DNA of 44,366 nucleotides from [Scytonema hofmanni] UTEX 2349 (GCF_000582685.1 NZ_KK073768.1:1066790-1111155); one strand, 5' to 3'. Positions 15,780 to 25,335 are shown, counted from the stretch's first letter. Made by a program: numbers and translations. Notes: a model not told the origin generated them from the letters alone.

Positions 15780-18167
15780 TTATCTTCTTTCAGCATCAGC
15801 CGTCCGCTTGAGATACAACTGAACAATGCCATAAAGTAGAAGCGATACCCCAACGATACCTACAGGTAACAACAGCCAGTTATCTTCTATCAAGCGGGAT
15901 GCCTTACTGAGAAAATTTGTATTTTCTACACGACGATTCGCAGGGGCACTTTGGAAAAACTCCAATTCATAGGCATCTGGATCGTAGGGACGCGGGTCTT
16001 TTTTATCGCTACTAATTAGCACCGTATCCTTTTTCAATTGGGAGAACCACGGATCTTGATTGAGGACTTGACGTACACGTTCCAAGCCGACTTGTGTCTG
16101 AGCGGTCAAACCCAAAATTACGCGATCGCCATTCCACGGAGACAAGATTTGTTTAATCATGCCTTGTGCGTCTTGGGGGGTTTGAATCGTACCTTGAGCA
16201 GATGCTCGCGAAAACGCCTGAGCCAAATTAAAGCCACTAGATTTATTAAACTCTGGCTGAAAAGGAAGCTTGTCCCGTGTCCCAATTGCCACCAAATTAT
16301 GATTATCGCGGACTGATTTGGGTAATGTATCCGGCGTGTAAACATCTAATTTGACAGAATTAGCTTGACTCAAGCGTCCTAAGCGTTCGCTAAACGCCAG
16401 CATAGTCAAGATATCTGTATTAGAGGGATTTGTTGGGACGACAATTGCCGTTTTAGACAAATCTTGAGGTGCTGCAAACGGATAACCAAATCGCAGCAAA
16501 TTTAAATCTGGTAATTGTACAGAATTTTCTCGTTTTAAATCAAAGCTAGTATCAGAATGTACAGTGCCTGTAAGTTGTTGATCTGGTGGATGAATGCATT
16601 TTTCTCTATCAAAGGGTTCCCTGGCAGTCATCCGGAAAAACACCTGAAGTTTAGAGTTGGGCTGAACTAAGTTTGGCGGCAAATCTACTTTCAGGGTTTT
16701 GCGAGTTTCTCCCCGATCTGACTCAAGACGTGCCCCACCGATGAAGTTGTCATCGAGGAATACTTGTAAAGCAGAGGTTCGTGGATTAATCTGCGGACCA
16801 TAGCTGTAAACTAAATTCATCGAACTGCCACGCACAAAACGTTCGTCAGGCAAAGCGCGCAAATCAATTTCAATTGCCGGCGCATTTGCACCACGGACAG
16901 TCAGATCATTAAAACCCTCACTTGTTACCGGGGTTTTCAAGTCGCTCAGTTTAAAGGAATTTGCAGACGGCAAATAACGGGGCCATTCGCGATCGCCTGG
17001 GGTTTCTACTTCCTTGACTTGAGAAACTAAAACTACCTGACCGGTGCCCATTTTTCGCAAGTCTGGCTGTGCCAAAAACTGTACTGCTTTGGCGACTCCT
17101 TTGGCTCCATTGCCAGTGGCGATTAAAACTGGCGCACCACCATCTTTCTTACTCATCGCTAAAATTAACACCCCTGTGTCACTTGCTATCGGGGAGTTAT
17201 TGCGATCGAGAACTTGATTGCCGACCACCTTCACGGGCAAATTTAAGGAAGCCAAAACTGGTTGTTCGCTAGGAGTACCAATGATGATTAATCGCTCCTC
17301 AAGCTTGAGATCCGCCACATTAGCTGACATCCTGGTCTGAATTGGGCGAAAGTCTGCTAGTCTACCCAATGCGGCTTGCAAGCGAGCGGCTGCACTCAAC
17401 CAAGATTGACTCACAAGGCTTGGTTGCAAGTAGACAATTTGGTTAGTCTCTAAGCCGAGTTTGTCAAATAAAGGATAAGGATAGCGGTCAAAGTTAAGGG
17501 GAATCGGCTCCTGTTGGTAGTTGAAGATTAATTTAGAATCTGGCAGAATTTCCGTCCACAAGTCAGGGCTATTAGGATCGGTACATCCTTGGGTGTTACT
17601 CTGCAACGCTGCCACAGTCAATTCGTTATAGTCTTGAAGTAATTTTGGGTTTATATTCATCAAGACTTGACCGAGCTGAGACTGTTTTTTGTTCAGCGGT
17701 ACGCTACCAATACTGGTGCCATTGACTAACACTGTCAAATTAGAGCGATTTGCATACAGTGATGGCGAGTGCTGAAAGCGAATTAAGGCTTGTACCTTAC
17801 CTTTATTCAGGTTCCAGCCACGAGGACGGGTAAAGGCAAGGCGAGATTCAGAATAAACTCCTCGCAAGCGCAAGCGGTTGCCTACTATTGGACTGCGATT
17901 AAATTCTAGGCTGTAGGGTTTCAGCTTCTTGTCATCATCAGTTTCTGTGTCATCTGTAGGTCTTGGCTTTTGCGTATTTTGGGCGATTTCGAGATTGTTT
18001 GTGTTGTCAACTTCAGGTGTAATTGCCTGTGCTAAGACAATTTGTTTTAAGTTACTTTCGTTCTTAGGTTTGGCGCTTAATGTTAATGAACAAGGCAACA
18101 CCAAAAAGCAAGAAGTAACACAAATTGCTTTTTTACTGATTTGGGAAAGGTTAAACAACTGCTTCAT
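15780..18167 (-). CDS. bcsB: Cellulose synthase periplasmic subunit BcsB
   Basis: This 795-aa protein begins with a signal peptide (KKAICVTSCFLVLPCSLTLS), then a disordered acidic stretch (TDDTETDDDKK). The body is alternating jelly-roll and flavodoxin-like regions typical of BcsB: RLRGVYSESRLAFTRPRGWN, LTVLVNGTSIGSVPLNKKQ, GNQVLDRNNSPIASDTGVLI and VFLDDNFIGGARLESDRGET. A single C-terminal membrane helix (about 760-785, WLLLPVGIVGVSLLLYGIVQ) and a basic tail anchor it next to BcsA. In the family BcsB guides the nascent glucan through the periplasm and is essential for BcsA activity. It lies between the GH8 and bcsA genes on the same strand. The length matches the family. Confidence 0.88.
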   Translation of the reverse strand: MKQLFNLSQISKKAICVTSCFLVLPCSLTLSAKPKNESNLKQIVLAQAITPEVDNTNNLEIAQNTQKPRPTDDTETDDDKKLKPYSLEFNRSPIVGNRLRLRGVYSESRLAFTRPRGWNLNKGKVQALIRFQHSPSLYANRSNLTVLVNGTSIGSVPLNKKQSQLGQVLMNINPKLLQDYNELTVAALQSNTQGCTDPNSPDLWTEILPDSKLIFNYQQEPIPLNFDRYPYPLFDKLGLETNQIVYLQPSLVSQSWLSAAARLQAALGRLADFRPIQTRMSANVADLKLEERLIIIGTPSEQPVLASLNLPVKVVGNQVLDRNNSPIASDTGVLILAMSKKDGGAPVLIATGNGAKGVAKAVQFLAQPDLRKMGTGQVVLVSQVKEVETPGDREWPRYLPSANSFKLSDLKTPVTSEGFNDLTVRGANAPAIEIDLRALPDERFVRGSSMNLVYSYGPQINPRTSALQVFLDDNFIGGARLESDRGETRKTLKVDLPPNLVQPNSKLQVFFRMTAREPFDREKCIHPPDQQLTGTVHSDTSFDLKRENSVQLPDLNLLRFGYPFAAPQDLSKTAIVVPTNPSNTDILTMLAFSERLGRLSQANSVKLDVYTPDTLPKSVRDNHNLVAIGTRDKLPFQPEFNKSSGFNLAQAFSRASAQGTIQTPQDAQGMIKQILSPWNGDRVILGLTAQTQVGLERVRQVLNQDPWFSQLKKDTVLISSDKKDPRPYDPDAYELEFFQSAPANRRVENTNFLSKASRLIEDNWLLLPVGIVGVSLLLYGIVQLYLKRTADAERR

Positions 18168-18338
18168 AAGACAGTATGATTATTCTGGGTTGTTTCAGTG
18201 TGTAGGTTGAATTAGTCTGAGTATTTCTTGTTAGAAATACCACTTGGAAATTTGTTATTTTTATAACTCGAAAGCGCTTTATTTTATTTTTTTGTAGAGA
18301 CGCGAAATTTCGCGTCTCTACAACCAAAAACAAAAACG
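18168..18338. repeat. Spacer between GH8 and bcsB with a perfect gtagagacgcga palindrome
   Basis: The 28-bp perfect palindrome at 18294-18321 (gtagagacgcgaaa and complement) lies 18 bp after the GH8 stop. On the minus-strand transcript it would form a stable hairpin between cistrons. An identical copy lies inside the GH5 gene at 28223-28250. Confidence 0.85.
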
Positions 18339-19607
18339 CTATTTTGCCTTTAAAAGATGCTTGGGAACAGAATCAGGAGACAGCAATCCTAACCAAGCCA
18401 AGTTCTGAGTATAATAAGCTGTGCGATCGCCCCAAACTCCATCTTTGTATTGAGGTATCAATTTTTTCACTAGCAAGTCTTGAGCTAGTTTCGGTTCGAC
18501 TAACCGCATGGCAGCATAAAACATCGCGTATTGGGATGTCGCTTCATAATTTACTAATGCTTTCCCTTGCAAGTCTATGCGTGCCGGCAAACGTGATTGT
18601 GTCCGCCACAGCTTTTGTAGATGAACCGTGGATGTCAGTAGATACCGCCGTGCTTGTGGCGAATTAAACCAAGCCGCATCAAGTGCCACCCGCCACCAAA
18701 CTCGATAAGCATCAAAGCTATACAAGGTTTGAAGCGGGCTAGATAATGGCAAGGTTTGGAATTTACCTGTTTTAGTGTCTAGAGCTACCCAGTCACTAGG
18801 TAATCCCACCGCAGAAAGTCGTGTGGAAGATTCCAGCACTTGGTAGCTGGTATCTACCAAACTCAACCAGTCATGTTCGCGGTCAATTTGGGCAAATATG
18901 CGGAAAGCATAGGGAGTCAGATAAGAGGGATTAAGGTAAAGGGTTGATTCATTGGGGACAAATGCCCCAACAGGACCGGGTAGCAAATAGCGCTTGCCCA
19001 CCATACCTGGAGCCGTGGAAAGGTTCCACAAATCTTTGAGTTTGATTTTTGCCAGTTGCAGGTATTCAGGACGATTCCAACGCCGTGAGGCAAAAATCAA
19101 TGCGGTAATCGCATCAATATCACCATCACTGGCAAAGTTGTTGTCGATGCTACCCCAACTACCATCATCTTTGCGTCCCCACTTCCAAACCCATAAACTG
19201 TCGGTGGCTTTACCTGCATTTTGGCGTTGGAGGTTATTTTGCGACCAGTTTAAGGTTAAAGCAAAAGTTGCAGGATCATCGATGAGTACTGCTCGTAACA
19301 TGGCGTATGCTTGACCTTCACTAGTTGAGCGATCGCTCGCTTCATAGTCAATCACCCGTCCATCCCCTTGAATAAATCTTTTCCGGTAACTGTCCCAGCT
19401 TTGCGCTAATAAGTCCCGGTTAGGGGTGGATTTAGGTAGAGCTGCTAAAAATACTGACATATCTTTGCTACTATCTACCGTTGAGGTCTTTGCCGTCTGA
19501 GTCCTACTATCTGGTGTTTTAGAGTTAACTACTATTGAGTAACTACTTACACACCCATATAAAGTGAATGTGCTGACAATAACTGCCACGATACGGGAGA
19601 AACTCAT
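18339..19607 (-). CDS. bcsZ: GH8 endoglucanase, BcsZ-like, probable lipoprotein
   Basis: This 422-aa protein starts at ATG 19607 (MSFSRIVAVIVS); the frame stays open upstream only because it runs through a low-complexity repeat. A lipoprotein signal ends in LYGC (Cys19). GH8 hallmarks are YASDRSTSEGQAYAMLRAV with the catalytic Glu, DSLWVWKW, GSWGSIDNNFASDGDIDAI with the conserved Asp, LNPSYLTPYAFRIF, and a late YEATSQYAMFYAA. BcsZ hydrolyses beta-1,4-glucan in the periplasm and is a standard member of cellulose operons. A membrane-anchored rather than soluble form is suggested by the lipobox. It lies between the TPR gene and bcsB. Confidence 0.85.
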   Translation of the reverse strand: MSFSRIVAVIVSTFTLYGCVSSYSIVVNSKTPDSRTQTAKTSTVDSSKDMSVFLAALPKSTPNRDLLAQSWDSYRKRFIQGDGRVIDYEASDRSTSEGQAYAMLRAVLIDDPATFALTLNWSQNNLQRQNAGKATDSLWVWKWGRKDDGSWGSIDNNFASDGDIDAITALIFASRRWNRPEYLQLAKIKLKDLWNLSTAPGMVGKRYLLPGPVGAFVPNESTLYLNPSYLTPYAFRIFAQIDREHDWLSLVDTSYQVLESSTRLSAVGLPSDWVALDTKTGKFQTLPLSSPLQTLYSFDAYRVWWRVALDAAWFNSPQARRYLLTSTVHLQKLWRTQSRLPARIDLQGKALVNYEATSQYAMFYAAMRLVEPKLAQDLLVKKLIPQYKDGVWGDRTAYYTQNLAWLGLLSPDSVPKHLLKAK

Positions 19608-19760
19608 ACCAATGAAAAAGAGGGGGACAGGGGGACAAGGGGACAGGGAGACAAGGGGACAAGGGGACAAGGGGGACAAGGGGGACAAGGAGACAAAAAA
19701 GAATTTGCTCCCTCATCTCCCTCATCTCCCCATCCCCCCTCTCCCCATCCCCCTCTCTCG
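19608..19760. repeat. G-rich tandem repeat array between TPR and GH8 genes
   Basis: About nine imperfect units of the form gggggacaa fill 19620-19695. They are followed by tttgctccctcatctccctc (19704-19723) and C-rich heptamers. The tttgctccct(c/t)atct block also occurs at 30023-30048 inside rpoC2. Confidence 0.8.
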
Positions 19761-22130
19761 CTATCTGCCTCGACGTTGAGGATCTTCCCACGGGGGTTGA
19801 AAACCACGCCGTTGCAGAAAGTCTTCTTGAATTTCCTGCATTCGCCGAGATACATCAGCATCTGTGCTTCCTTGGGTACCTTGTTGGATTTGCAGTTGTT
19901 CTAACTCTGCAAGCGCGGTCAAAGGTTGATCGAATATCGCATTTAAATCAGCAAGAGCGCGACGTGACTGTATGTCGTCGGGCTTTTGTGCTAGCACCTG
20001 ATTAAAAATTTGTTGTGCGGAATCATAACGCCCTTGTTGAAAGCGAATTCCTCCCAAAGCTGACAAGGCATCAATGTTATCTGGTTGCTGCGCCAAAATA
20101 TTCTCGTAAGCAGTGCTTGCTTGCTTGTAATCGCCTATAGTTCGGGCTAACTCTCCCTGTATCAAGTAAGAATTAGGAGTGTTAGGAAGCTTGGCAATTA
20201 ACTGCTTGACTCGCGCTTGGGCAAGCGTAGGATTGCGATCGGCAAGAACTTGTACTAAACGCAGTTGCACCGGTAAATAATTGGGGTCAACTTCTGCCAG
20301 ATAATTGTAAAGAGCTTCACGCCGCGCCTGTGCCGGTAACACTCCCACCAAACTGTATAATTCTGGAGGAGTGTTGGTTGCTCTTTGTGTTGCTAACCAA
20401 TTGTCGAGAACTGCTTCTGCCTCCCCTTGAGAAATCCTACGAGCCTGATAAGCAACACTAGTACGCCCAAGCTGAGTTGTCACATCTTGAGGATTCCGAG
20501 TTATTAGTTGGTCATAAACTGCCAAAGCCTCATCAAAACGCTTTTGTTGGAGTCGCACTCCCCCTAGTCCGCGCAAAGCAGCATCAGTAATATCGTTGTC
20601 TGGTTTGCTAGTCAGCACAGCTTGGTAACGTTTGGCACTCGCATCTAAGCTGCCTTCCCGCCGCTCGATTTCTGCGGCTAACAACTGCGGTGCGAGGTTT
20701 TTAGTACCTTCGGAAGTGGCGGTGTAAGCTGCTAAAGCTTGCCTTGCATTATTTAGGTCATTGCGCTGCACGTACATTTGCGCCACTCGGAAATTCAAAA
20801 AGGGTGTGCTTACTCCCGACTGCAATATATTTTGGTATATCGGTAAAAAGTCTGAGTCGGGAGCATCAATATTTACCAAGGCGTTAGCTAGCTGTTGCAG
20901 TTGTACGCGGTCTGCGGGTAGAGGTTGTAATGCTTCAGCCAAACGCTGTTTGAGGTCGTTTTTGGCGAGAATTCCTAGCTGATTTTCTAAAGCTATCTGC
21001 CGAACTACTAGGCTTTTATCGTTGGGATACTGCACAGCTACTTGTCGATAAAGTTGCAATGCGGTTTGCCGTCCTTCCGGGAAGCCAGCAAAAACATCAG
21101 CGACTTCTCGCAGTAATGCGGGGGAAGGGTTGGGATTGTTTGCCAGTGTTTGACGGTAGAGATTGATAACTTGCTGTGTCAGGGTAGGGTTGTTGGTTCG
21201 CTTGCGAATTTCATTGAGCGATCGCCCTAAAGGCAAAAGCGCATCTGATCTACCTTGCAAAGGCTCTAATATTGCCAATGCTTGAGTTGTCTGTTCATTG
21301 GCAATATATGCTACAGCTAACTCTTTACGAGTTTCGATCGCTAATCCATCTAGCTTTTTTGACCGCTGCAACTGTGCTTCTAAAACCTTTACTGCACCAG
21401 CAGGATTACCAGTTTCTCGCAAGGTGCGACCGTAAGCTACTGCTGCATATCCGCTAATACTTTTTCCGGATGAACGGTAGCGGTTAAACAACTCCAACGC
21501 TTGAGGAAAATTTTCGCTGTAACTATAAGCTTGAGCTGCACCAATTACTGCCTCTGATGAGGGGTTGTTTGCCAGGACAATTTTATAGTCGGCAATAGAC
21601 TCGGTTAATCGTTGTTGATAAGCATACAGTAAAGCGCGGTAAGTAAGAGCATCGAAATCATTGGGATTTCGGTTTAATAAAGTTGTTAAAGCTTGAATCC
21701 CTTTAACATTCCATTCTGGGCGATAAGTCGCCATGATACCGACAATTTTCAGCGCTCCTTGATTGTTGGGATCTTGTGCGAGTACTTGTTGATAGCTATT
21801 CCAAGCATCAGTAATTTTCCCAGCGCGGTTATAGGCGATCGCTAATCCTAATCTTGCTTGCAATGATTGCGGTTCTTGCTTTAGGGCTTGTTGAAAGGCT
21901 GCGATCGCATCATTTACCCATCCTTTTTTTAACAACGCATAACCACGTCCAACTGCCGCAGGTGCTTTCTGCGCTTGCGCTGGAGCAATAGGGATTATTG
22001 GGGTAAAGGGTAAAGGGTAAAGGGTAAAGGGTAAGAAATATAGAGTGATTTGAAGAAATCCGTATTTTATTTTCGTCCCAGTCCCTAGTCCCCAGTAAAG
22101 AGTCCCTTTACCGTGTTTATGTTTACTCAT
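19761..22130 (-). CDS. TPR periplasmic scaffold, BcsC TPR-domain equivalent
   Basis: This 789-aa protein starts at ATG 22130, whose ATGA overlaps the stop of the barrel gene. The N-terminus is odd: residues 8-48 are encoded by dispersed repeat DNA (KIKYGFLQITLYFLP, PFTLYPLPFTP), but still give a hydrophobic stretch ending in IAPAQAQ, a plausible signal-peptidase site. From residue 57 to about 740 it is continuous tetratricopeptide repeats (for example AIAAFQQALKQEPQSLQARLG, YAYQQRLTESIADYKIVLAN). It lacks the outer-membrane barrel that normally follows the TPRs in BcsC; that barrel is the gene immediately upstream. In BcsC the TPRs line the periplasm and bind the synthase, so the two genes probably act as a split BcsC. 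Confidence 0.8.
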   Translation of the reverse strand: MSKHKHGKGTLYWGLGTGTKIKYGFLQITLYFLPFTLYPLPFTPIIPIAPAQAQKAPAAVGRGYALLKKGWVNDAIAAFQQALKQEPQSLQARLGLAIAYNRAGKITDAWNSYQQVLAQDPNNQGALKIVGIMATYRPEWNVKGIQALTTLLNRNPNDFDALTYRALLYAYQQRLTESIADYKIVLANNPSSEAVIGAAQAYSYSENFPQALELFNRYRSSGKSISGYAAVAYGRTLRETGNPAGAVKVLEAQLQRSKKLDGLAIETRKELAVAYIANEQTTQALAILEPLQGRSDALLPLGRSLNEIRKRTNNPTLTQQVINLYRQTLANNPNPSPALLREVADVFAGFPEGRQTALQLYRQVAVQYPNDKSLVVRQIALENQLGILAKNDLKQRLAEALQPLPADRVQLQQLANALVNIDAPDSDFLPIYQNILQSGVSTPFLNFRVAQMYVQRNDLNNARQALAAYTATSEGTKNLAPQLLAAEIERREGSLDASAKRYQAVLTSKPDNDITDAALRGLGGVRLQQKRFDEALAVYDQLITRNPQDVTTQLGRTSVAYQARRISQGEAEAVLDNWLATQRATNTPPELYSLVGVLPAQARREALYNYLAEVDPNYLPVQLRLVQVLADRNPTLAQARVKQLIAKLPNTPNSYLIQGELARTIGDYKQASTAYENILAQQPDNIDALSALGGIRFQQGRYDSAQQIFNQVLAQKPDDIQSRRALADLNAIFDQPLTALAELEQLQIQQGTQGSTDADVSRRMQEIQEDFLQRRGFQPPWEDPQRRGR
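22029..22095. repeat. Dispersed repeat inside the TPR gene 5' end
   Basis: The 40-nt block at 22029-22068 matches 15709-15748 in reverse complement with two mismatches. It is bounded by gggtaaa tandem units (about 22000-22030) and cagtccctagtccccag (22079-22095). It encodes part of the predicted signal peptide. Confidence 0.8.
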
Positions 22131-24079
22131 CGAGCAGTCCCTCTGGGAGTCACATCAAAATAAGTTTTTACTCTGATACCGAAAACAGTTTCCTCGAAAT
22201 TGTCTCGTCCCTGAACTGTGAAACCTAACCGCAGATTGGGTAGAAATTTAAAATCATAGTATGCCTCCAATACATCTAAGGCATCTCCTCGTCGCAAGCT
22301 ATCGTTGGATAGCCCACGTCCATAAGCTAAACCGAGGCGATCGTCTCTAGTAAACAAATCCAGTAAACTAGCACCGAAAACATAAGTATCTGCCCCTCTA
22401 CCCAAATCTCTATTTTCGTATTTGCCATAGCGCCCAAAAACACCTAATTTGATGTTGGGAATAAAGACTTCAGCGTTTATACCATATGCTTCTTCGCGAT
22501 CGCCTTCTTGGATGCCAAAAATTGTGCGATCGCTATTTCTGGCAAGACTAAAACTTTCGGGGAAGGTATCGCGAATCCCTGCATCGCGATCGGTTGCATA
22601 AGTACCCCGAATAATTGCATTACCGTAACGGATGCCGATTTCTCCGGCAAATCCATCTAAAGAAAAATCGCTCAGTCTGTCTGACGATGAAAATACTGCC
22701 CCTTTGGCTTCAATATAATCGTTGACACTCCAGTTAACTAACAAACCAGTACGCGAAGCAATTCCTGTAGCCGATAGTGCCGGATTGGTTTGAAACACCG
22801 GATTAAAAAATTGGCTTGCTCCATCTTTAGCAAAGCTGTTGCGGTCAAAATAAGATGTTAAATCTAACTGACCGACTACAAAACGCAGATTTGGCAATCC
22901 TCCTAGGGAAGTTGCAAAATACAACTCATTCACACTCAAACCCTCTGACCGAGAGTCATCAAATGTATTGTTTTGACTTGTTAAATCCAAGGTTGCGCCA
23001 AACAAAGCTTGCGGTGTCAGTGGATAAATTCCCGAAACTCTTGCCCGTGCCGAGCTATCCCCTCCTTGAGTTACATAGACACCTTCTAGGTATAAAGACG
23101 GTTCTCTTAAAGCCGTACTATTGAGCAGGGGGCTTGGTCGATTATTTGCTCGCTCATTAAGCGATCGTGGTGTAGTTTGTAGTGTCGGAGCAAGCAAACT
23201 TGGAGGAATTTCTTGCCTGGGAGTTGTCGGAGGTACTAATGGTGGAACTGCTTGAGAGTTGAGTATTGGGTTGAAAGTTGCTCCCGTTGTACTTTGAGTT
23301 TGGGGAGTGAGTTGTTGGTTAAAATTTGATGTGGCATCAGGTGCAACTTGTGGACTTGGAGTGCCTGGAAGTGGCGGTAGTGGGGCGATTTGGGGATTTT
23401 GTCCCTGACTGAAAGTTGCTCCCGTTGTACCTTGAGTTTGCGGACTGAGTAGTTGGTTAAAAGTTGGTGTGGCATCAGGTGCAACTTGTGGACTTGGAGT
23501 GCCTGGAAGTGGTGGTAGTGGGGCGATTTGGGGATTTTGTCCCTGATTGAAAGTCGGTGCCCCTGGTGCCGTGAATTCTTGGGTATTTTGAGCATCTGGT
23601 AATGGGAGCGGTGAGTTGGAGCGCGAGTTATTGAAATTATTATCCTCACCTGCCGCTAACACTGGTAAATTTGTTTGTCTTTGTTTACCTGGTGTAAGTG
23701 CAGTAGAACGAGGTTTTGCTTTTGGGGTTTTTTCAGAACCTTGCTGCTGGATAAAAGCATTCTCCAATTGGTTGATCTGCTCTATTGGAGTTTGCTGTGA
23801 TTTGAACACCGTTCTAGGGGAAGTCGCACGCGCTGATGCTGGAGGTGGTTGCAACCTGGGCTGAGATTGATTACTAGGTATAGAAGAAGATTGAGGGAGT
23901 GGTAAGAGTCCCCTTAAACCCAGTTGAAAATCGTTAGATGGATTTACTTGAGCTAAACAAGTATCACTGAATGCTACCACCCAAAATAAAGACACTGAGG
24001 CAGTGCAAAGCAACAAATGAACCTTGTTTAACTGTTTTGGGAAAGTTGATTTATCACAATCGAATACTGTAGGCTTCAT
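22127..24079 (-). CDS. Outer-membrane beta-barrel with proline-rich linker, BcsC barrel equivalent
   Basis: This 650-aa protein has a signal peptide (VHLLLCTASVSLFWVVAFSD, cleavage near CLAQ). Residues about 45-330 are a low-complexity Pro/Gln/Asn-rich linker containing a 46-residue tandem duplication (176-221 and 222-267). From about 335 (PSLYLEGVYVTQGGDSSARA) to the end there are amphipathic beta strands, for example FGATLDLTSQNNTF, IGIRYGNAIIRGTYA and IKLGVFGRYGKYE, with C-terminal strand FGIRVKTYFDVTPRGTAR. This is a porin-like barrel. It is first in the cellulose cluster and overlaps the TPR gene, so it is the likely glucan exit channel. The long linker could reach periplasmic partners or peptidoglycan. 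Confidence 0.75.
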   Translation of the reverse strand: MKPTVFDCDKSTFPKQLNKVHLLLCTASVSLFWVVAFSDTCLAQVNPSNDFQLGLRGLLPLPQSSSIPSNQSQPRLQPPPASARATSPRTVFKSQQTPIEQINQLENAFIQQQGSEKTPKAKPRSTALTPGKQRQTNLPVLAAGEDNNFNNSRSNSPLPLPDAQNTQEFTAPGAPTFNQGQNPQIAPLPPLPGTPSPQVAPDATPTFNQLLSPQTQGTTGATFSQGQNPQIAPLPPLPGTPSPQVAPDATSNFNQQLTPQTQSTTGATFNPILNSQAVPPLVPPTTPRQEIPPSLLAPTLQTTPRSLNERANNRPSPLLNSTALREPSLYLEGVYVTQGGDSSARARVSGIYPLTPQALFGATLDLTSQNNTFDDSRSEGLSVNELYFATSLGGLPNLRFVVGQLDLTSYFDRNSFAKDGASQFFNPVFQTNPALSATGIASRTGLLVNWSVNDYIEAKGAVFSSSDRLSDFSLDGFAGEIGIRYGNAIIRGTYATDRDAGIRDTFPESFSLARNSDRTIFGIQEGDREEAYGINAEVFIPNIKLGVFGRYGKYENRDLGRGADTYVFGASLLDLFTRDDRLGLAYGRGLSNDSLRRGDALDVLEAYYDFKFLPNLRLGFTVQGRDNFEETVFGIRVKTYFDVTPRGTAR

Positions 24080-24310
24080 TAACTTAGCCGATGAACAACT
24101 AAATATGGACGTTCTTCGATGTCACCACTTTATCAAAAACTCTGCGTAATTGTGCGTAAATTAGACGAAAATCAATATATGATTTTCTGATACCTAATTA
24201 GTTAGGTTAGCAGAGAAGTGAACCTTTTTCTTTATTGAGCGCAAATTTGGGCGCAATAAAGAAAAACCTAGATTATCTATTTTTCTTTCAACCAAATACC
24301 CGATTTTTCT
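24080..24310. promoter_or_regulatory. Divergent promoter region with an AT/GC hairpin
   Basis: This 231-bp space separates the minus-strand cellulose cluster and the plus-strand lipoprotein gene, so it must hold both promoters. At 24224-24268, tttttctttattg...gcgc and gcgcaataaagaaaaa form a long hairpin about 45 bp before the lipoprotein start. It could control that gene's mRNA or be an operator. I see no convincing -10/-35 pair. Confidence 0.45.
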
Positions 24311-25096
24311 ATGCTCAGTCTTCATTTGCCAGCAAATTCCCAAAAAATTAAAAATTTGTCTGCTTCTATCTCTCTCACGGCTACCTCGTTGATGCTATTA
24401 GTTGTCACTTCTGGCTGTATTCAAAAAGCACAAGACGAAGTGCAGCTAGAAATCAAAAATCTACAACCTACAGAAAGTAATGGCGTATACACCGTAGTTG
24501 GAAACACAAATTTACCAGAGTCTAGTCGAATTACAGTAGCGGCAATTCGCTATTTGCATTCACCAGAAGAACTTGGTGGAGGATCGTTGAATACTGAAGC
24601 AAATATTAACCGTTCAATTCTCGATCGCAAAACTGTTGAAGTAAAGCAATCTAAATGGCAAGCAGAACTGAATCTCTGGCAAGTCGCACCCAATGGAAAT
24701 TTTCAGGAAGTCTGGCAAGCAAATCAAGCGTCAATGAAACTGATCCCAGATAGTGATGTCACGTTTATTGCTACTTTCGATCCTGCAAGTCAGTGGCAAA
24801 GGTCACAAAAGCCAAAGGTGGAACAAAGAGATCCAGAACCTCGAAAGATCGAAGGTAAGTTGCTTCGCTTTACTAACGAAGGTGAAAAATATGTGCAAAC
24901 GAGTCAAATTTTATCTGTATCTTTGCCTGGGGGAAAAACAATACCACCTCGTCCGCAAGCGGAAGACGTTAATGGTGGCTGGGGAAATCGATATCAAATT
25001 CAACCAGAACCGCTAACTTCTGGAGCTACTGTACTTCCACCAGTCAAATTTAGACAGACCAATGCTCCCCTATCACCTTCAGAGTTTCTACGTTGA
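24311..25096 (+). CDS. Unknown lipoprotein, divergent from the cellulose cluster
   Basis: This 261-aa protein has a lipoprotein signal (SISLTATSLMLLVVTSGC). The mature protein begins IQKAQDEVQLEIKNLQP and has beta-rich segments (GVYTVVGNTNLPESSRITVA, WQAELNLWQVAPNGNFQEVW), resembling a carbohydrate-binding or immunoglobulin-like surface fold rather than an enzyme. The C-terminal 60 residues are proline-rich (GGKTIPPRPQAE, TVLPPVKF). I recognise no named family. Its promoter is shared back-to-back with the barrel gene, and a GH5 cellulase follows further along, so an accessory role in glucan export or anchoring is a reasonable guess only. Confidence 0.6.
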   Translation: MLSLHLPANSQKIKNLSASISLTATSLMLLVVTSGCIQKAQDEVQLEIKNLQPTESNGVYTVVGNTNLPESSRITVAAIRYLHSPEELGGGSLNTEANINRSILDRKTVEVKQSKWQAELNLWQVAPNGNFQEVWQANQASMKLIPDSDVTFIATFDPASQWQRSQKPKVEQRDPEPRKIEGKLLRFTNEGEKYVQTSQILSVSLPGGKTIPPRPQAEDVNGGWGNRYQIQPEPLTSGATVLPPVKFRQTNAPLSPSEFLR

Positions 25097-25304
25097 AAAG
25101 TAGAGCTTAATTAACCACATTCCGCATCCTAAACTATTACACAACGAATTTTGGACATTTCAAAATTTGGGAGCAATGCGATCGCTGGATAATCCCCCTG
25201 CCATTTTGTCTAAAATACAGCCCTGAAGAGGAAAAGTCCGAAAAAACAGATTGTGACAGTGGGGGGTGCGAAATATGGATAATTCTCAAAAAACATACAA
25301 TTAA

Positions 25305-25335
25305 GAAGCAAGTTGCTCCCAAGGTGGCTTGCTTC
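25305..25335. terminator. Hairpin between convergent genes
   Basis: gaagcaag and cttgcttc (with inner gttgct/aggtggc pairing) lie 6 bp past the stop of the minus-strand gene ending at 25341. It may be a bidirectional terminator for it and the lipoprotein gene. Confidence 0.5.

Noticed and set aside
19608..19688. 27-residue N-terminal extension of the GH8 protein (SPLSPCPL repeats)
   Set aside because: It is encoded by a G-rich tandem array; the ATG at 19607 directly gives a lipoprotein signal.
19620..19695. Possible CRISPR array in the G-rich repeats
   Set aside because: The units are 9-10 bp with no spacers and no cas genes nearby.
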